A stretch of 47,816 nucleotides of DNA from a virus: positions 1 to 47,816 of IMG/VR virus record IMGVR_UViG_3300036771_000042; one strand, given 5' to 3'. The notes under the pieces were generated by a model, which saw only the letters and a program-made list of their open reading frames with translations, did not search any database and had not been told where the DNA came from. Each line of letters begins with the position of its first letter. Position 1 is the first letter of the stretch. The position numbers and the translations under genes are program-made. Positions 24,472 to 33,628 of the stretch are shown one piece after another.

Positions 24472-25492
24472 CGCCTATTGGGACCGACGGGCGCAGCAGC
24501 GTATGTCCGAATACCATCGGGATGCTGACACGACGATTCGAACAGTGACCCGTGCCTATCAGATGGCCCAAGAGGATATCCAGTCTGAGATCGATAAGAT
24601 CTTCAAGACGTTCAGCAAGGACATGGATCCGAAGAGGGCTCGCCGTTTTCTCAACCAGAAGATCCCGAATCCGCTGCTGAAGCTGGCCAAGAAGTGGTAC
24701 CCGCGAGTGAAGAATGACCAAATCAAGCGGTGGCTGCTGGCACGTATGAATGCACCGGCCTATCGGGCAAGGATATCCCGCCTGCAGACGCTGAAAGAGC
24801 AGATTGCACTCCAGGGCATGCTGATTGCAGATGTGGAGCTGACAGCCAGCCGTAGCGGCTACCTGAAGACGATCCGGAAGAGCTATTATCGTTCCATCTT
24901 TGATCTGCAGAAAGGGATCGGCCTTGGATTCAACTTTGCACGGATTCCTGTTGGTGATATTGAAGCCATTTTGTTGAACCCGTGGAGTGGTAGCCACTTC
25001 AGTAGCCGAGTGTGGTCCAATACGGAATACCTGGCCGGTCAGGTGTCGGATGTGGTCACTTCTGGATTCATGAGTGGCATCGGATCAGCCAAGATGGCGC
25101 AGAAGCTAGCTGACATTATGCAGACAGGTCTGTTTGCCGCTTCACGGGTCATCCGGACTGAGACCACCTACATGTCCAACGCAGGCGAGATGGCAGCGTA
25201 CAGAGAGGCTGGCGTGGATCAGTATCAATTCATGGCCACACTGGACAGCCGAACGTCTGAACAGTGTCGGAAACATGACCTGAAGGTGTACAACGTTGAG
25301 GATGCACAGCCTGGTGTTAACATGCCCCCGCTACATCCCTGGTGCCGGAGTACAACCCGAGGATGGTTTGGTGAAGAAGCTATTGCTGGGATGCAGCGAC
25401 GTGCCCGAGATCCGCAGACCGGAAAGACCATGCTCGTGCCGGCAAATGTGAATTACGAAGATTGGTATAAGCAATATGTAATGGCTGCCTAA
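24455..25492 (+). CDS. Minor head protein (SPP1 gp7 / Mu gpF-like)
   Basis: A 345-residue head morphogenesis protein. The C-terminal block VIRTETTYMSNAG, then LDSRTSEQCRKHD and PPLHPWCRSTT, is the Mu F-like domain with its conserved Cys and His. In SPP1, gp7 binds the portal and helps DNA ejection. It overlaps the portal gene by 17 bases. Confidence 0.93.
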   Translation: MKIRSNAYWDRRAQQRMSEYHRDADTTIRTVTRAYQMAQEDIQSEIDKIFKTFSKDMDPKRARRFLNQKIPNPLLKLAKKWYPRVKNDQIKRWLLARMNAPAYRARISRLQTLKEQIALQGMLIADVELTASRSGYLKTIRKSYYRSIFDLQKGIGLGFNFARIPVGDIEAILLNPWSGSHFSSRVWSNTEYLAGQVSDVVTSGFMSGIGSAKMAQKLADIMQTGLFAASRVIRTETTYMSNAGEMAAYREAGVDQYQFMATLDSRTSEQCRKHDLKVYNVEDAQPGVNMPPLHPWCRSTTRGWFGEEAIAGMQRRARDPQTGKTMLVPANVNYEDWYKQYVMAA

Positions 25493-25523
25493 AGGCGGTC
25501 TATTTCGCATTCTCTGAAAGGCG

Positions 25524-25610
25524 GTGGTCAAACTGTCAAACGGCGTCATGATTACATTTCTGATCTGCTTAACGATCATAATTCTGGCCTTAATTGGTGG
25601 TAGAAAGTAA
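25524..25610 (+). CDS. Possible 28-residue transmembrane peptide
   Basis: In the 200-bp gap before the scaffold gene, a GTG frame encodes VKLSNGVMITFLICLTIII and ends ALIGGRK, a single membrane helix with a basic end. GAAAGGCGG overlaps or lies close to the start, so initiation is uncertain (GTG at 25524, or ATG at 25548 without a site). Similar tiny membrane genes occur in phage head regions. Confidence 0.35.
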   Translation: MVKLSNGVMITFLICLTIIILALIGGRK

Positions 25611-25691
25611 CAACCTGTCCAGAACGTGCGGAGGACGGTATAAAAGCTGTCATGGAAAATAGCCGACGGGCGTAAACGGGAGGATTCAATT

Positions 25692-26357
25692 ATGGACATG
25701 AAGAAAAAGCGTTTCCCTCTTAACCTGCAGCTGTTTGCCGATGGCGATGGCGGCGGCGGTACGGGAGAGGGTGCAGGAGCATCTGGAGCTGGAGGAGGTG
25801 CGCCAGGAGATCCTGGAACTGGTGAAGGTGATAAAGGCGGAGCAGGCAAAGTAACCTTTTCCGCTGAGCAACAGGCCGAGGTTGATCGGATTCTTGGAGA
25901 GCGATTGGGCAAAGCTCAGTCCAAATGGGAAAAGGATCTCCAGGACAAGCTGGACGAGGCCAAGACCGAAGCGGAGAAGTTGGCCAAGATGAATGCCGAG
26001 CAGAAAGCCGAGCATGAGCGCCAGAAACGTGAAAAGGCACTTGCGGATCGGGAGAGTGAGATCAGCCGCCGTGAACTTCGAGCAACTGCATTGGAACAGC
26101 TTAGTGAGAAGAAGCTGCCTTTGTCTCTGGCTGAGGTTTTGGTCTATACGGATGCAGATTCTACGAACAAGAGCCTGGAAGCCGTGGAGAAGGCATTCCG
26201 TGAAGCGGTTGAGGCTGGCGTGAATGACCGTCTGAAAGGTGATCCGCCAGGAGGCGGAGGCGGTAAAGGTAGTCCTGCCAGCACAGGTACCAATTACGCA
26301 AAGTCAGCAAATGAAAGCGGAAAAGCCCCCGCTGCTGCATTGAATCCTTGGGGCTAA
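25692..26357 (+). CDS. Capsid scaffolding protein (DUF4355-like)
   Basis: A 221-residue protein with the start motif RFPLNLQLFADG common to phage scaffold proteins, a glycine-rich linker (residues 16-50), a long coiled coil (about 55-135) rich in Glu, Lys and Ala, and a Gly/Ala tail ending in LNPWG. Position between the gp7-like protein and the capsid genes fits an internal scaffold removed after prohead assembly. Confidence 0.9.
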   Translation: MDMKKKRFPLNLQLFADGDGGGGTGEGAGASGAGGGAPGDPGTGEGDKGGAGKVTFSAEQQAEVDRILGERLGKAQSKWEKDLQDKLDEAKTEAEKLAKMNAEQKAEHERQKREKALADRESEISRRELRATALEQLSEKKLPLSLAEVLVYTDADSTNKSLEAVEKAFREAVEAGVNDRLKGDPPGGGGGKGSPASTGTNYAKSANESGKAPAAALNPWG

Positions 26358-26366
26358 GAAAGGAGC

Positions 26367-26699
26367 ATGATTATGTTTGTGAATAAAGAGAGCGTGTCGC
26401 AACCTAATTTTCTGGCAAGTGCGAAGTTTGTCGCAGCTACGTATCAGATCAGCAATACAGGAGTAACGGCCAATGCAAAGGGACGGAAGATTGTTCCAGC
26501 AGGCACGGTCTATCCGGCCAATGATGGTACAGCGATTGGAATCACGTATACCGATACGGATGTGACCGAGGGACCACAACCTGGATCTGTGCTGATTGAA
26601 GCCTGGATTCTTAAAGAGAGATTGCTGGTTACCCCTACAGCTGAGGCGCTGACGGCGCTTGCTGAGAAGTCAGATATTAAATTCAAACAGAGCCTGTAA
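26367..26699 (+). CDS. Head decoration/stabilisation protein
   Basis: A 110-residue protein directly before the major capsid gene. GRKIVPAGTVYPANDGTAIG and QPGSVLIEAWILKERL follow the pattern of lambda gpD / DUF2190-like decoration proteins that cap capsomers. A second ATG two codons later could also be used. Confidence 0.8.
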   Translation: MIMFVNKESVSQPNFLASAKFVAATYQISNTGVTANAKGRKIVPAGTVYPANDGTAIGITYTDTDVTEGPQPGSVLIEAWILKERLLVTPTAEALTALAEKSDIKFKQSL

Positions 26700-26725
26700 T
26701 CCAGGCCGAGAGGAGATAAGCAGTT

Positions 26726-27745
26726 ATGGCAACTATTTTGGAACTATTTAGTCAACGTGAGATTCTGAACTATTTGAAGAGCAGAGAATACAAACCTTTG
26801 CTTGGTGAAACCCTGTTCCCGGAGGTCAAGCGTGAATCTTTGGAGTTTGACATGATCGTGGGGGCTGGCCGTACACCGGTTATTGCATCTATTCATGCGT
26901 TTGACACGGAGGCGGAGATTGGTTCCCGTGAAGCAGCTAAACAGGCACTGGGTCTTGCACTGATCAAGCGTAAGCTGGGCCTGACGGAGAAAGAGATTAT
27001 TGCTTTGGAGAGCCCGCGTAACGCTCAAGAGCTGCAGTATCTGATGCAGGTCGTGTATAACGACATCGACGTTCTTGTGGCTGGTGTTCGTGCCCGGGTC
27101 GAAGCTATGCGGATGGAAGCCACAGCAAATGGTACCGTTACGCTGGATGAGAACAACCTGAGTGCGACGATCAGCTATGGCGTACCAGATGAGCACAAGG
27201 AGATCTTGAGCGGTACCAGCCGCTGGACTGATCCGGACAGTGACCCAATCGGGGATTTGGAACGTTTTGCTGATGCATTGGATTCTGCGCCAACTCGTGG
27301 CCTGACTTCGAAAGAGGTTATGGGTGCATTGCTTCGTCACCCGAAAGTGATTGGTGCACTCTATGGTACAAGTGCACTGCGTGTTCCTTCTCGTTCGGAT
27401 CTGAATGCATTCCTGACGGAGCGCAGTTTGCCCGCCTTGGCGACATACAACGAGAAGTATCGTAAACAGCACGCGGATGGAACGTTCACGACACACCGTT
27501 ATTTCCCGCAGAACAAGATTGCTTTGTTCGGTGATGAGCCGTTGGGTGAAACCATTTACGGTCCAACGGCTGAGGAAGTACGTCTGCGCCGCGATCCAAG
27601 TATCGAGACGCAAATGGTGGGCAATGTGTTGGCTATGGTCTATGAAGAGAACCTGGACCCGGTAAGCACATGGAAAAAGGCTGTAGCAACTGCGCTGCCA
27701 AGCTTCCCAGAAGCGAATAATGTGTTCCAAGGCCAAGTCATCTAA
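26726..27745 (+). CDS. Major capsid protein (gpE family)
   Basis: A 339-residue capsid protein of the lambda gpE / SPP1-type group within the HK97 fold. Typical stretches are LGETLFPEVKRESLEFDMIV, VIASIHAFDTEAEIGSR and RYFPQNKIALFGDEPLGETI. Length and order (after decoration, before the SAP-like protein and connectors) match this family. Confidence 0.94.
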   Translation: MATILELFSQREILNYLKSREYKPLLGETLFPEVKRESLEFDMIVGAGRTPVIASIHAFDTEAEIGSREAAKQALGLALIKRKLGLTEKEIIALESPRNAQELQYLMQVVYNDIDVLVAGVRARVEAMRMEATANGTVTLDENNLSATISYGVPDEHKEILSGTSRWTDPDSDPIGDLERFADALDSAPTRGLTSKEVMGALLRHPKVIGALYGTSALRVPSRSDLNAFLTERSLPALATYNEKYRKQHADGTFTTHRYFPQNKIALFGDEPLGETIYGPTAEEVRLRRDPSIETQMVGNVLAMVYEENLDPVSTWKKAVATALPSFPEANNVFQGQVI

Positions 27746-27759
27746 GGGAGGGATAAGTT

Positions 27760-28038
27760 ATGAAAGTTGAAGTGAAAAGCATACCGATTCGCCATGACGG
27801 GACGCTACATGAAAAAGGAGCGTCTTTTTCCATCTCTACAAAGGGATATGAAGCGATCAAGCCCCATGTGACCGTGTTGGATGAAGCAAACGAAGCGGAC
27901 ACGGTGACGGATCCGCTGGAGTCTATGGAGCCAGACGAGCTGAGAGCCTACGCTGCTGATCGTGATATTGATCTCGGCAAGGCAACCAGCAAAGAGGGAA
28001 TTTTGGAGAAAATCAAAGCCGCTGAACCCAAGGCGTAA
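27760..28038 (+). CDS. Small head protein with SAP/HeH-like domain
   Basis: A 92-residue protein. The C-terminal 40 residues (MEPDELRAYAADRDIDLGKA, then KEGILEKIKAAE) have the helix-extension-helix pattern of SAP/HeH domains seen in phage head proteins after the capsid gene. The first half is a small beta-rich region. The exact role in head completion is unknown. Confidence 0.75.
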   Translation: MKVEVKSIPIRHDGTLHEKGASFSISTKGYEAIKPHVTVLDEANEADTVTDPLESMEPDELRAYAADRDIDLGKATSKEGILEKIKAAEPKA

Positions 28039-28052
28039 GCGAGGAATAGAAT

Positions 28053-28367
28053 ATGGCCACATTTAGTCGTTTGGATAAGATACAAGCCCTGCTCGGTCCA
28101 GCATCATTGGAGCAGGGCCCTTTGTTGTCTGTACTGATCGAGGACGCGGAAGCGGATCTGCTGAGCTGGACTAACCGGCAGACCATCCCGTCAGGGCTTG
28201 AACCGACCGTTCGACAGCTGGTCATCATGCGGTACAACAAAGTGGGCATCGAGGGGCAGAGCAGCCACAGCGAGGGCGGCGTCAGTCGTTCCTTTGTGGA
28301 TCTTCCTGCGGATCTCCAGCGGACCATCAGCCATCACCGGCTATTGAAAGTGGGGGGACGGACATGA
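28053..28367 (+). CDS. Head-tail connector protein (gp15/gp6-like)
   Basis: A 104-residue helical protein (LLSVLIEDAEADLLSWTNRQ, VRQLVIMRYNKVGIEGQ, SRSFVDLPADLQ) matching the phage connector family of SPP1 gp15 / HK97 gp6. It forms the adaptor ring under the portal. Its end overlaps the next gene by four bases. Confidence 0.87.
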   Translation: MATFSRLDKIQALLGPASLEQGPLLSVLIEDAEADLLSWTNRQTIPSGLEPTVRQLVIMRYNKVGIEGQSSHSEGGVSRSFVDLPADLQRTISHHRLLKVGGRT

Positions 28368-28684
28368 GGCTACGGGAACGTGATAAACGGAATGTGATCT
28401 TTCGACCTCGGGTACCGGTTCAGGAAGACGACGGAACGACTTCTGAGGGTTGGGGCGATCCATTGGAGCTGCGCGGTAACGTTCAACCTGCAGGTGGCCG
28501 AGTACTGGCAGAGATGTATGGCGAACGCTTGGCGTATATGCGAGTTATGTACGTGGAGCAGGAGCCTCCTGAGAGACTTGAATCCTGGGGGGCTTGTTTA
28601 GATACCCTGGACAATCCGGATTACAAGGTGGTAGCCGTGAGACCGTGGAGCGGCCATTTTGTAATTGATATGGAGGCGATCTGA
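28364..28684 (+). CDS. Head closure / stopper protein (gp16-like)
   Basis: A 106-residue beta-rich protein. FRPRVPVQEDDGTTSEGWGD and MRVMYVEQEPPERLES fit the SPP1 gp16 / phage head-closure family, which plugs the channel after packaging. Starts in an ATGA overlap with the connector gene. Confidence 0.85.
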   Translation: MRLRERDKRNVIFRPRVPVQEDDGTTSEGWGDPLELRGNVQPAGGRVLAEMYGERLAYMRVMYVEQEPPERLESWGACLDTLDNPDYKVVAVRPWSGHFVIDMEAI

Positions 28685-28686
28685 TT

Positions 28687-29121
28687 ATGGCCATTCAAGG
28701 GATGGACCGTCTCATGCGGAAGTTGGCCAGGCTTGGTGCAGACAAAGAGGCGATGAAGCGAGGTATCCACAAGGCCACCATCAAGGTGCAGGGTGATGCC
28801 AAGGGTTTGGCTCCTGTAGGTGAAACGGGTGATCTCCGGAACAGCATTAAGGCTCAAGTTACTGAGGAGCGAGGGAAGATCATTGGAGAGGTGTCCACGA
28901 ATCTGGAGTATGCCCCGTATGTGGAGTTCGGTACCGGACAACGGGGTCAGGCTTCACCAGCTCCGCCGAAATATGACGGGGATCTCAGCTACCGCCAGGA
29001 CTGGAAGGGGATGCCGGCACAGCCTTTTATGCATCCCGCTGCTGAGCAGAACAAAACGATTGTCAGCGATATTGTGGCCGAGGAGCTGAAAAAGGAGATC
29101 AGAAGGTTAGGTGGTCGCTGA
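28687..29121 (+). CDS. HK97 gp10-like tail component
   Basis: A 144-residue protein with the family pattern VQGDAKGLAPVGETGDLRNS, then YAPYVEFGTGQRGQ and MPAQPFMHPAAEQNK. Such proteins sit at the head-tail interface. The last base of its stop is shared with the next ATG. Confidence 0.9.
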   Translation: MAIQGMDRLMRKLARLGADKEAMKRGIHKATIKVQGDAKGLAPVGETGDLRNSIKAQVTEERGKIIGEVSTNLEYAPYVEFGTGQRGQASPAPPKYDGDLSYRQDWKGMPAQPFMHPAAEQNKTIVSDIVAEELKKEIRRLGGR

Positions 29122-29474
29122 TGTATGACATTAAGCCAGATGTGCTGAAGCAGCTCGAACAGATCGAGGGGGTCACGGTTTCCGATGCCCATCCAAAGGA
29201 TTGGGCGAAGCTTCCTCACATCAGTTTTTACGAGGGGAGTAATATTGACCCTCTCCGGATCCGGAACGGCCCTTTGTCGGCTGTCACGATCCAGGTGGAT
29301 ATCTGGCATAACAAGTCTACCGGAGCCCTAGCTGCTGAGGTAGACGCCCAAATGAACAATATAGGCTTACGGCGGGATTTTGCAGCAGATCTGAGCGATC
29401 CGTCAGGCATTAAACATAAAACTATGCGTTATCGCGGCGTTGTGGATTCCCGCAGCGGCCGCGTGTCGCAGTAG
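29121..29474 (+). CDS. Tail terminator / completion protein (gp17-like)
   Basis: A 117-residue protein between the gp10-like gene and the tail tube gene, the place of the tail terminator. IQVDIWHNKSTGALAAEVDA followed by MNNIGLRRDFAADL fits the minor-tail fold of lambda gpU and SPP1 gp17. It would cap the tail tube and join it to the head. Confidence 0.8.
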   Translation: MYDIKPDVLKQLEQIEGVTVSDAHPKDWAKLPHISFYEGSNIDPLRIRNGPLSAVTIQVDIWHNKSTGALAAEVDAQMNNIGLRRDFAADLSDPSGIKHKTMRYRGVVDSRSGRVSQ

Positions 29475-29489
29475 AAAGGAGACAAGAGC

Positions 29490-29912
29490 ATGGCTGGACT
29501 ATTAACCAAAGATACTACGCTGTCTTACAAGGCAACAGGCGGAGCAAGCACATACACCGAAATCGGGGAATTGATGGAGGTCCCGGAATTGGGTGGAGAT
29601 CCGGAGCAGGTAGAGGTAACCACGCTGAAAGATAATACCCGTCGCTATATTGCCGGGATCAAGGATCTCGGGGATCTGACATTTGCGTTCTTGTATGACA
29701 ACTCTGGGCCGACTTCTAACTTTCGCATTTTGAAAGGCATTCAGGAGTCTGGTGAAACCAAGGATTTCCGTGTGGAATATCCAGATGGGACGACCCATGA
29801 CTTCAGCGCTCAAGTATCCGTCAAGATGGATGCGGCAGCCGTCAATGCGGCCCTGACGTTCACAGCTGCCTTTTACCTGCAGTCTGATATCAAGATTACA
29901 GACCCGGCCTAA
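29490..29912 (+). CDS. Major tail (tube) protein
   Basis: A 140-residue protein. TEIGELMEVPELGGDPEQVE, TTLKDNTRRYIAGIKDLGDL and FRVEYPDGTTHDFSAQVSVK are typical of siphovirus tube subunits. GAAAGGAG precedes the ATG and a strong terminator follows, fitting the high expression this gene needs. Confidence 0.93.
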   Translation: MAGLLTKDTTLSYKATGGASTYTEIGELMEVPELGGDPEQVEVTTLKDNTRRYIAGIKDLGDLTFAFLYDNSGPTSNFRILKGIQESGETKDFRVEYPDGTTHDFSAQVSVKMDAAAVNAALTFTAAFYLQSDIKITDPA

Positions 29913-29931
29913 TAGCCACAACTATGCAAGG

Positions 29932-29954
29932 GCGCTCCTGATCGGGGCGCTTTT
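29932..29954 (+). terminator. Terminator after major tail gene
   Basis: GCGCTCC and GGGGCGC pair (one wobble) around TGATC, followed by four T. Probably partial, lowering expression of later tail genes. Confidence 0.75.
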
Positions 29955-29974
29955 GACTTTGAGGAGGAAGACTT

Positions 29975-30331
29975 ATGAAATTTACGACAATCACAATGAA
30001 TGGCAAGGATTATAAACTTCGGCTTGGTGCTGCACAAATTATGGAATTAGAGAAGCATCTGGGCGGACGGAATCCGCTGGATATTCTGATGGGCGCAGAG
30101 AATGGGAATCTGCCTTCATTGACAGGTACACTCCGAATTCTACATTCCTCAATGTTGAAGTTTCAGCACAATATTAGTTTCGCTGATGTGCAGGATATCT
30201 ATGACGAATATGTGGATGAAGGCAACACATACATGGATCTGTTACCTCAACTGATCGGAGTATTCCAAACCAGCGGTTTTTTCAAACAAGCTCCGGAGAT
30301 GGGGGCGACGACCGGGGCGGAGATCCAGTAA
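29975..30331 (+). CDS. Tail assembly chaperone G
   Basis: A 118-residue protein (YKLRLGAAQIMELEKHLGGR near the start, LLPQLIGVFQTSGFF near the end) of the size and place of lambda gpG: after the tube gene and before the tape measure. A slippery TTTTTTC near its end allows a -1 shift into the following frame to make the longer GT form. It coats the tape measure protein during tail assembly. Confidence 0.87.
   Translation: MKFTTITMNGKDYKLRLGAAQIMELEKHLGGRNPLDILMGAENGNLPSLTGTLRILHSSMLKFQHNISFADVQDIYDEYVDEGNTYMDLLPQLIGVFQTSGFFKQAPEMGATTGAEIQ
30277..30283 (+). promoter_or_regulatory. Programmed -1 frameshift site, TTTTTTC
   Basis: In the G frame the codons are GGT TTT TTC AAA, so the heptamer is T TTT TTC in the correct phase. 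A -1 slip continues from 30283 with no stop through to the T frame, whose own TTG at 30346 lacks a ribosome site. This is the classical G/GT arrangement. Confidence 0.82.
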
Positions 30332-30345
30332 GCTCCCTCACGGAA

Positions 30346-30795
30346 TTGTTCGACGATGCCTATCCAACGGCAGTACAAGCTGGTGTGGATCCGGTGGGTT
30401 ATTGGGATATGACCTATCTGGAAATTAAGACAGCCATTAATGCTTATACGGCTAGGCAAAAGAGTGACCTGCAGCATCAGGCGTTACTAAGCTTCCACCA
30501 GGCACAGCTCATCGGCCAACTGGTTCAGAGGGCACTGGGGAGCAAGAAGAAGCCGCCTGAGCTGCATGAAGCTTTCCCTGGCATATTTCCGGAAGAACTG
30601 GTGCAGCAGTCACAGAAGAAAAATAACTGGCAAGTCATGAAAGAACGTGTAGCAGCCTACGGGGCACGGTATCGGAAGCGGGGTGAAAAGCAACATGACG
30701 ATAGAGGAACTACGGATACTGATCACGGGCGAGACCAGTCAGCTCCGCCGCGATCTGGCCAATGTCCGGAAGCAGCTGGGGAATACGGAGCGTGA
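30346..30795 (+). CDS. Tail chaperone T part (made as GT by frameshift)
   Basis: The frame open from the slippery site onward encodes QTSSGDGGDDRGGDP and then the T domain (PVGYWDMTYLEIKTAINAYT, LSFHQAQLIGQLVQRALGSK). The coordinates start at the TTG at 30346, but the true product is probably the fusion from 29975 with a -1 shift at 30283. Lambda gpGT binds tube subunits to the tape measure. The end overlaps the tape measure gene by about 100 bases. Confidence 0.82.
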   Translation: MFDDAYPTAVQAGVDPVGYWDMTYLEIKTAINAYTARQKSDLQHQALLSFHQAQLIGQLVQRALGSKKKPPELHEAFPGIFPEELVQQSQKKNNWQVMKERVAAYGARYRKRGEKQHDDRGTTDTDHGRDQSAPPRSGQCPEAAGEYGA

Positions 30796-33616
30796 GGTTA
30801 ACCGGTCAACGGGAGCCATCAAGTCCGCATTCAAGTCCTTAGCTGCCACCCTTGCTCTGCTGAAACTTGGCCAAGTGTTTACCAGTGCGACGAAGGATGC
30901 CATGCGCTTTGAGGCTGCCGTGGGTCAGGTCAACCGGATGATGGGGCAGAGCGTTGGCGTGTTCCGTGAATGGGTGATGTCTCAAGCCGCTGCCTTTGGT
31001 ATGGGGATCTCCGAGGCCACCCAATACGGGGCGACTTACGCCAACCTGATTAGTGGTTTCAGCCAAGACCAGGCGCAGACGACGCAGCGTACCATTGACT
31101 TGCTGAAAGCTTCCGCCATTGTGGCCAGTGCCACCGGACGGTCCATCCAGGATGTTATGGAGCGAATCCGAAGCGGTATGCTTGGTGAAACAGATGCCAT
31201 CGAGGATCTGGGGATCAACGTCAACGTGGCCATGCTGGAGTCTACAGAGGCGTTCCGGCAGTTTGCCGGCGATAGCAGCTGGCAGAAGCTCAGCTTCCAG
31301 ACGCAGCAGACCATTTTGTATTTTGCCATCCTGGAACAAGCGGCACGGAAGTATGGTAATTCGCTGCAGGCCAACACGATGACACGTCAGGCCATGTTCG
31401 TGGCTCAACTGAAGAACGCTCGGCTGTATCTCGGTCAGGCGTTTTTGCCGATTTACAATACCGTATTGCCGGCACTGATCGCGATGGCCAAAGCTCTCGC
31501 TATGGCTATGAAATGGCTCGCTGCATTTACGACAGCGCTATTCGGTGGTTCATCCGGAGTTGGCCAGCAAGTACAGGCTGCGCAGGACCAGGCTTCTGCA
31601 ATAGGAGACTTGGGCGGTGCATATCAATCTGCAGGTGACCAAGCATCCGGTGCAGGTAACGCCATTAAAGCCGCAGGCAAGAAAGCCAAAGCAGCCGCGA
31701 AGGAAGCCAAGGCAGCTGTGGCAGGCTTTGATAAGCTGAACCTAATTGGAGATAAAGGTGCTGGATCTGCGGATGACGCAGCAGCCGACGCTGGAGCTGG
31801 GGGAGGATCGATACCCAATATTGGCGGCGGAGGAGGTCTGGGTGGTTTTAGCGCTACAGACTTCAGCGGCGTAACAGGTGGTATGGATGCCTTAACCGAG
31901 AAGGCCAGGGCGTTTGCCGATACAGTTCGTAAAGCTTTGGAACCTCTCTCAAAAATAAGCCTGGAGCCGCTGAAGAAATCTCTGGCTGGACTCTGGAGTG
32001 CCCTGAAACCTTTCGCCAAGAACATTGGCCAGGGCTTGGTTTGGTTGTACAAGGAAGCTCTTGTACCTCTGGCAAAGTGGACCGTGGAAAAGGCACTGCC
32101 TGCATTCATTGATGTGCTCGCTGGAGCGATCAGGGTACTGAACAGTGTGGTGAATGCTTTCAAGCCTGTTGCCGTGTGGCTGTGGGAAAACTTCTTGAAG
32201 CCACTCGCTCAATGGACAGGTGGGATTATCGTTTCTGCCCTGCAGCAGTTGGCAGGTGCACTGAATAACCTATCAGGCTGGATCGATGGCAATCAGGAAA
32301 CATTCCTGAAAGGAGCTGCCGTAGTTGCTGGCTTCTTTGGTGCGTTTAAGATCGCTGAATTTCTGATTGCGATTGCACCGATGCTGGCAACCCTGGGCGA
32401 GCTGATTGTATCCAGCGGCCTGGTATCCACCGTATTGGAAGGTATCGCTACGGCGCTTAGTGTTATGTCTTCGCCGGTTACGCTCATATCCGGACTCATT
32501 GGTGGATTGATTCTTGCTTTTGTTGATCTCTACGCTGAAAGCGAGGAGTTTCGAAAGCAGGTTAAGGAGCTGGGGAAAACCTGGTTGGAAGCACTGAAGC
32601 CTGTAGCTGAGTTTGTGAAAACCGTACTGACCGATGCCTGGACCAAGATCCTGAAACCGGCTGTGGCTTACTTTGTTGATACGTTGCTTCCAAACGTTAT
32701 TTCGATCTTTAAACAATTGTGGCAACAAGTCTTGGTACCGCTAGCCAACTTCATCGGCACGATACTTCAGCCTGTGTTCAAAGTGCTGTCTGAGCTATTG
32801 ACGATGTTATGGAAGCAGATTGTTGTTCCACTGGCGCAGGCGATCGGAACAGTGCTGGCAGAAGCGTGGGAAGGCTTGTACCAGATCCTTACGACAACCG
32901 TAATGCCGAACATCAATAAGGTGATTACGGTGCTGACGCAGCTCTGGAAGAATGTCATTATTCCGCTGATCGATGTGCTGTGGAAGAATATGAAACCAGC
33001 ATTTGATATCGTGTTTGACGGAATTGGAACTGTCATTGAAGGACTAAAGAAAACGCTGACGGGTTTGATTAAATTTATTGTTGGAGGCTTTACTGGGGAT
33101 TGGCGCAAAGCTTGGACCGGAGTTAAAGATATTTTCGGTGGAGTGTTCGAATCTCTGTACGGTTTGGTTAAGATCCCGCTCAATCTGATCATCGATGCAA
33201 TTAATAAAGTAATCGATGGGCTTAATAGTATCAGCGTCAGCATTCCAGAGGTTGAAATCTTTGGCCAGAAAGTCGGTGGCGGTAATATCGGCTTGCCGAA
33301 GATTCCGAAAATCCCACGCCTGGCAAAAGGAGGATTGGCTTTTGGTCCTACGATGGCCATGGTCGGAGATAACAAAGGCGCGAACATTGATCCCGAAGTT
33401 GTGGCGCCACTCTCCAAGCTGCAGGGGATCCTGGATAACAGCAGCAGCGCGGGTAACAGCGAAATGGTTGGATTGCTCGGCCAGATTCTTACGGCTCTTC
33501 GGAGTAGTAAAGGGGATCTGATCCTGCAGGTCAGCGGAACAGAAATCGGCCGCGTAGCAGCCAATGGTATAAATGATATTCAGCGTAGGACGGGTGTGAG
33601 CCCACTACGTACGTAA
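30695..33616 (+). CDS. Tail tape measure protein
   Basis: A 973-residue protein if it starts at the ATG at 30695 (GGGGTGA upstream); a GTG at 30683 would add four residues. It has an N-terminal coiled coil (LRRDLANVRKQLGNTEREV), hydrophobic segments, an Ala/Gly-rich region (about 300-400) and repeated amphipathic blocks of the pattern WKQIVVPLAQAIGTVLAEAW. At roughly 1.5 angstrom per residue the tail would be near 145 nm. It sets tail length and probably helps DNA entry. Confidence 0.95.
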   Translation: MTIEELRILITGETSQLRRDLANVRKQLGNTEREVNRSTGAIKSAFKSLAATLALLKLGQVFTSATKDAMRFEAAVGQVNRMMGQSVGVFREWVMSQAAAFGMGISEATQYGATYANLISGFSQDQAQTTQRTIDLLKASAIVASATGRSIQDVMERIRSGMLGETDAIEDLGINVNVAMLESTEAFRQFAGDSSWQKLSFQTQQTILYFAILEQAARKYGNSLQANTMTRQAMFVAQLKNARLYLGQAFLPIYNTVLPALIAMAKALAMAMKWLAAFTTALFGGSSGVGQQVQAAQDQASAIGDLGGAYQSAGDQASGAGNAIKAAGKKAKAAAKEAKAAVAGFDKLNLIGDKGAGSADDAAADAGAGGGSIPNIGGGGGLGGFSATDFSGVTGGMDALTEKARAFADTVRKALEPLSKISLEPLKKSLAGLWSALKPFAKNIGQGLVWLYKEALVPLAKWTVEKALPAFIDVLAGAIRVLNSVVNAFKPVAVWLWENFLKPLAQWTGGIIVSALQQLAGALNNLSGWIDGNQETFLKGAAVVAGFFGAFKIAEFLIAIAPMLATLGELIVSSGLVSTVLEGIATALSVMSSPVTLISGLIGGLILAFVDLYAESEEFRKQVKELGKTWLEALKPVAEFVKTVLTDAWTKILKPAVAYFVDTLLPNVISIFKQLWQQVLVPLANFIGTILQPVFKVLSELLTMLWKQIVVPLAQAIGTVLAEAWEGLYQILTTTVMPNINKVITVLTQLWKNVIIPLIDVLWKNMKPAFDIVFDGIGTVIEGLKKTLTGLIKFIVGGFTGDWRKAWTGVKDIFGGVFESLYGLVKIPLNLIIDAINKVIDGLNSISVSIPEVEIFGQKVGGGNIGLPKIPKIPRLAKGGLAFGPTMAMVGDNKGANIDPEVVAPLSKLQGILDNSSSAGNSEMVGLLGQILTALRSSKGDLILQVSGTEIGRVAANGINDIQRRTGVSPLRT

Positions 33617-33628
33617 GGAGGGAGTAAC

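Noticed and set aside
26744-27736. 330-codon minus-strand frame opposite the capsid gene
   Set aside because: Shadow of a highly biased capsid gene; the sense protein is a clear gpE-type capsid.
30346-30795. T frame as an independently started gene
   Set aside because: TTG at 30346 lacks a ribosome site; the frameshift from the G frame explains it better.
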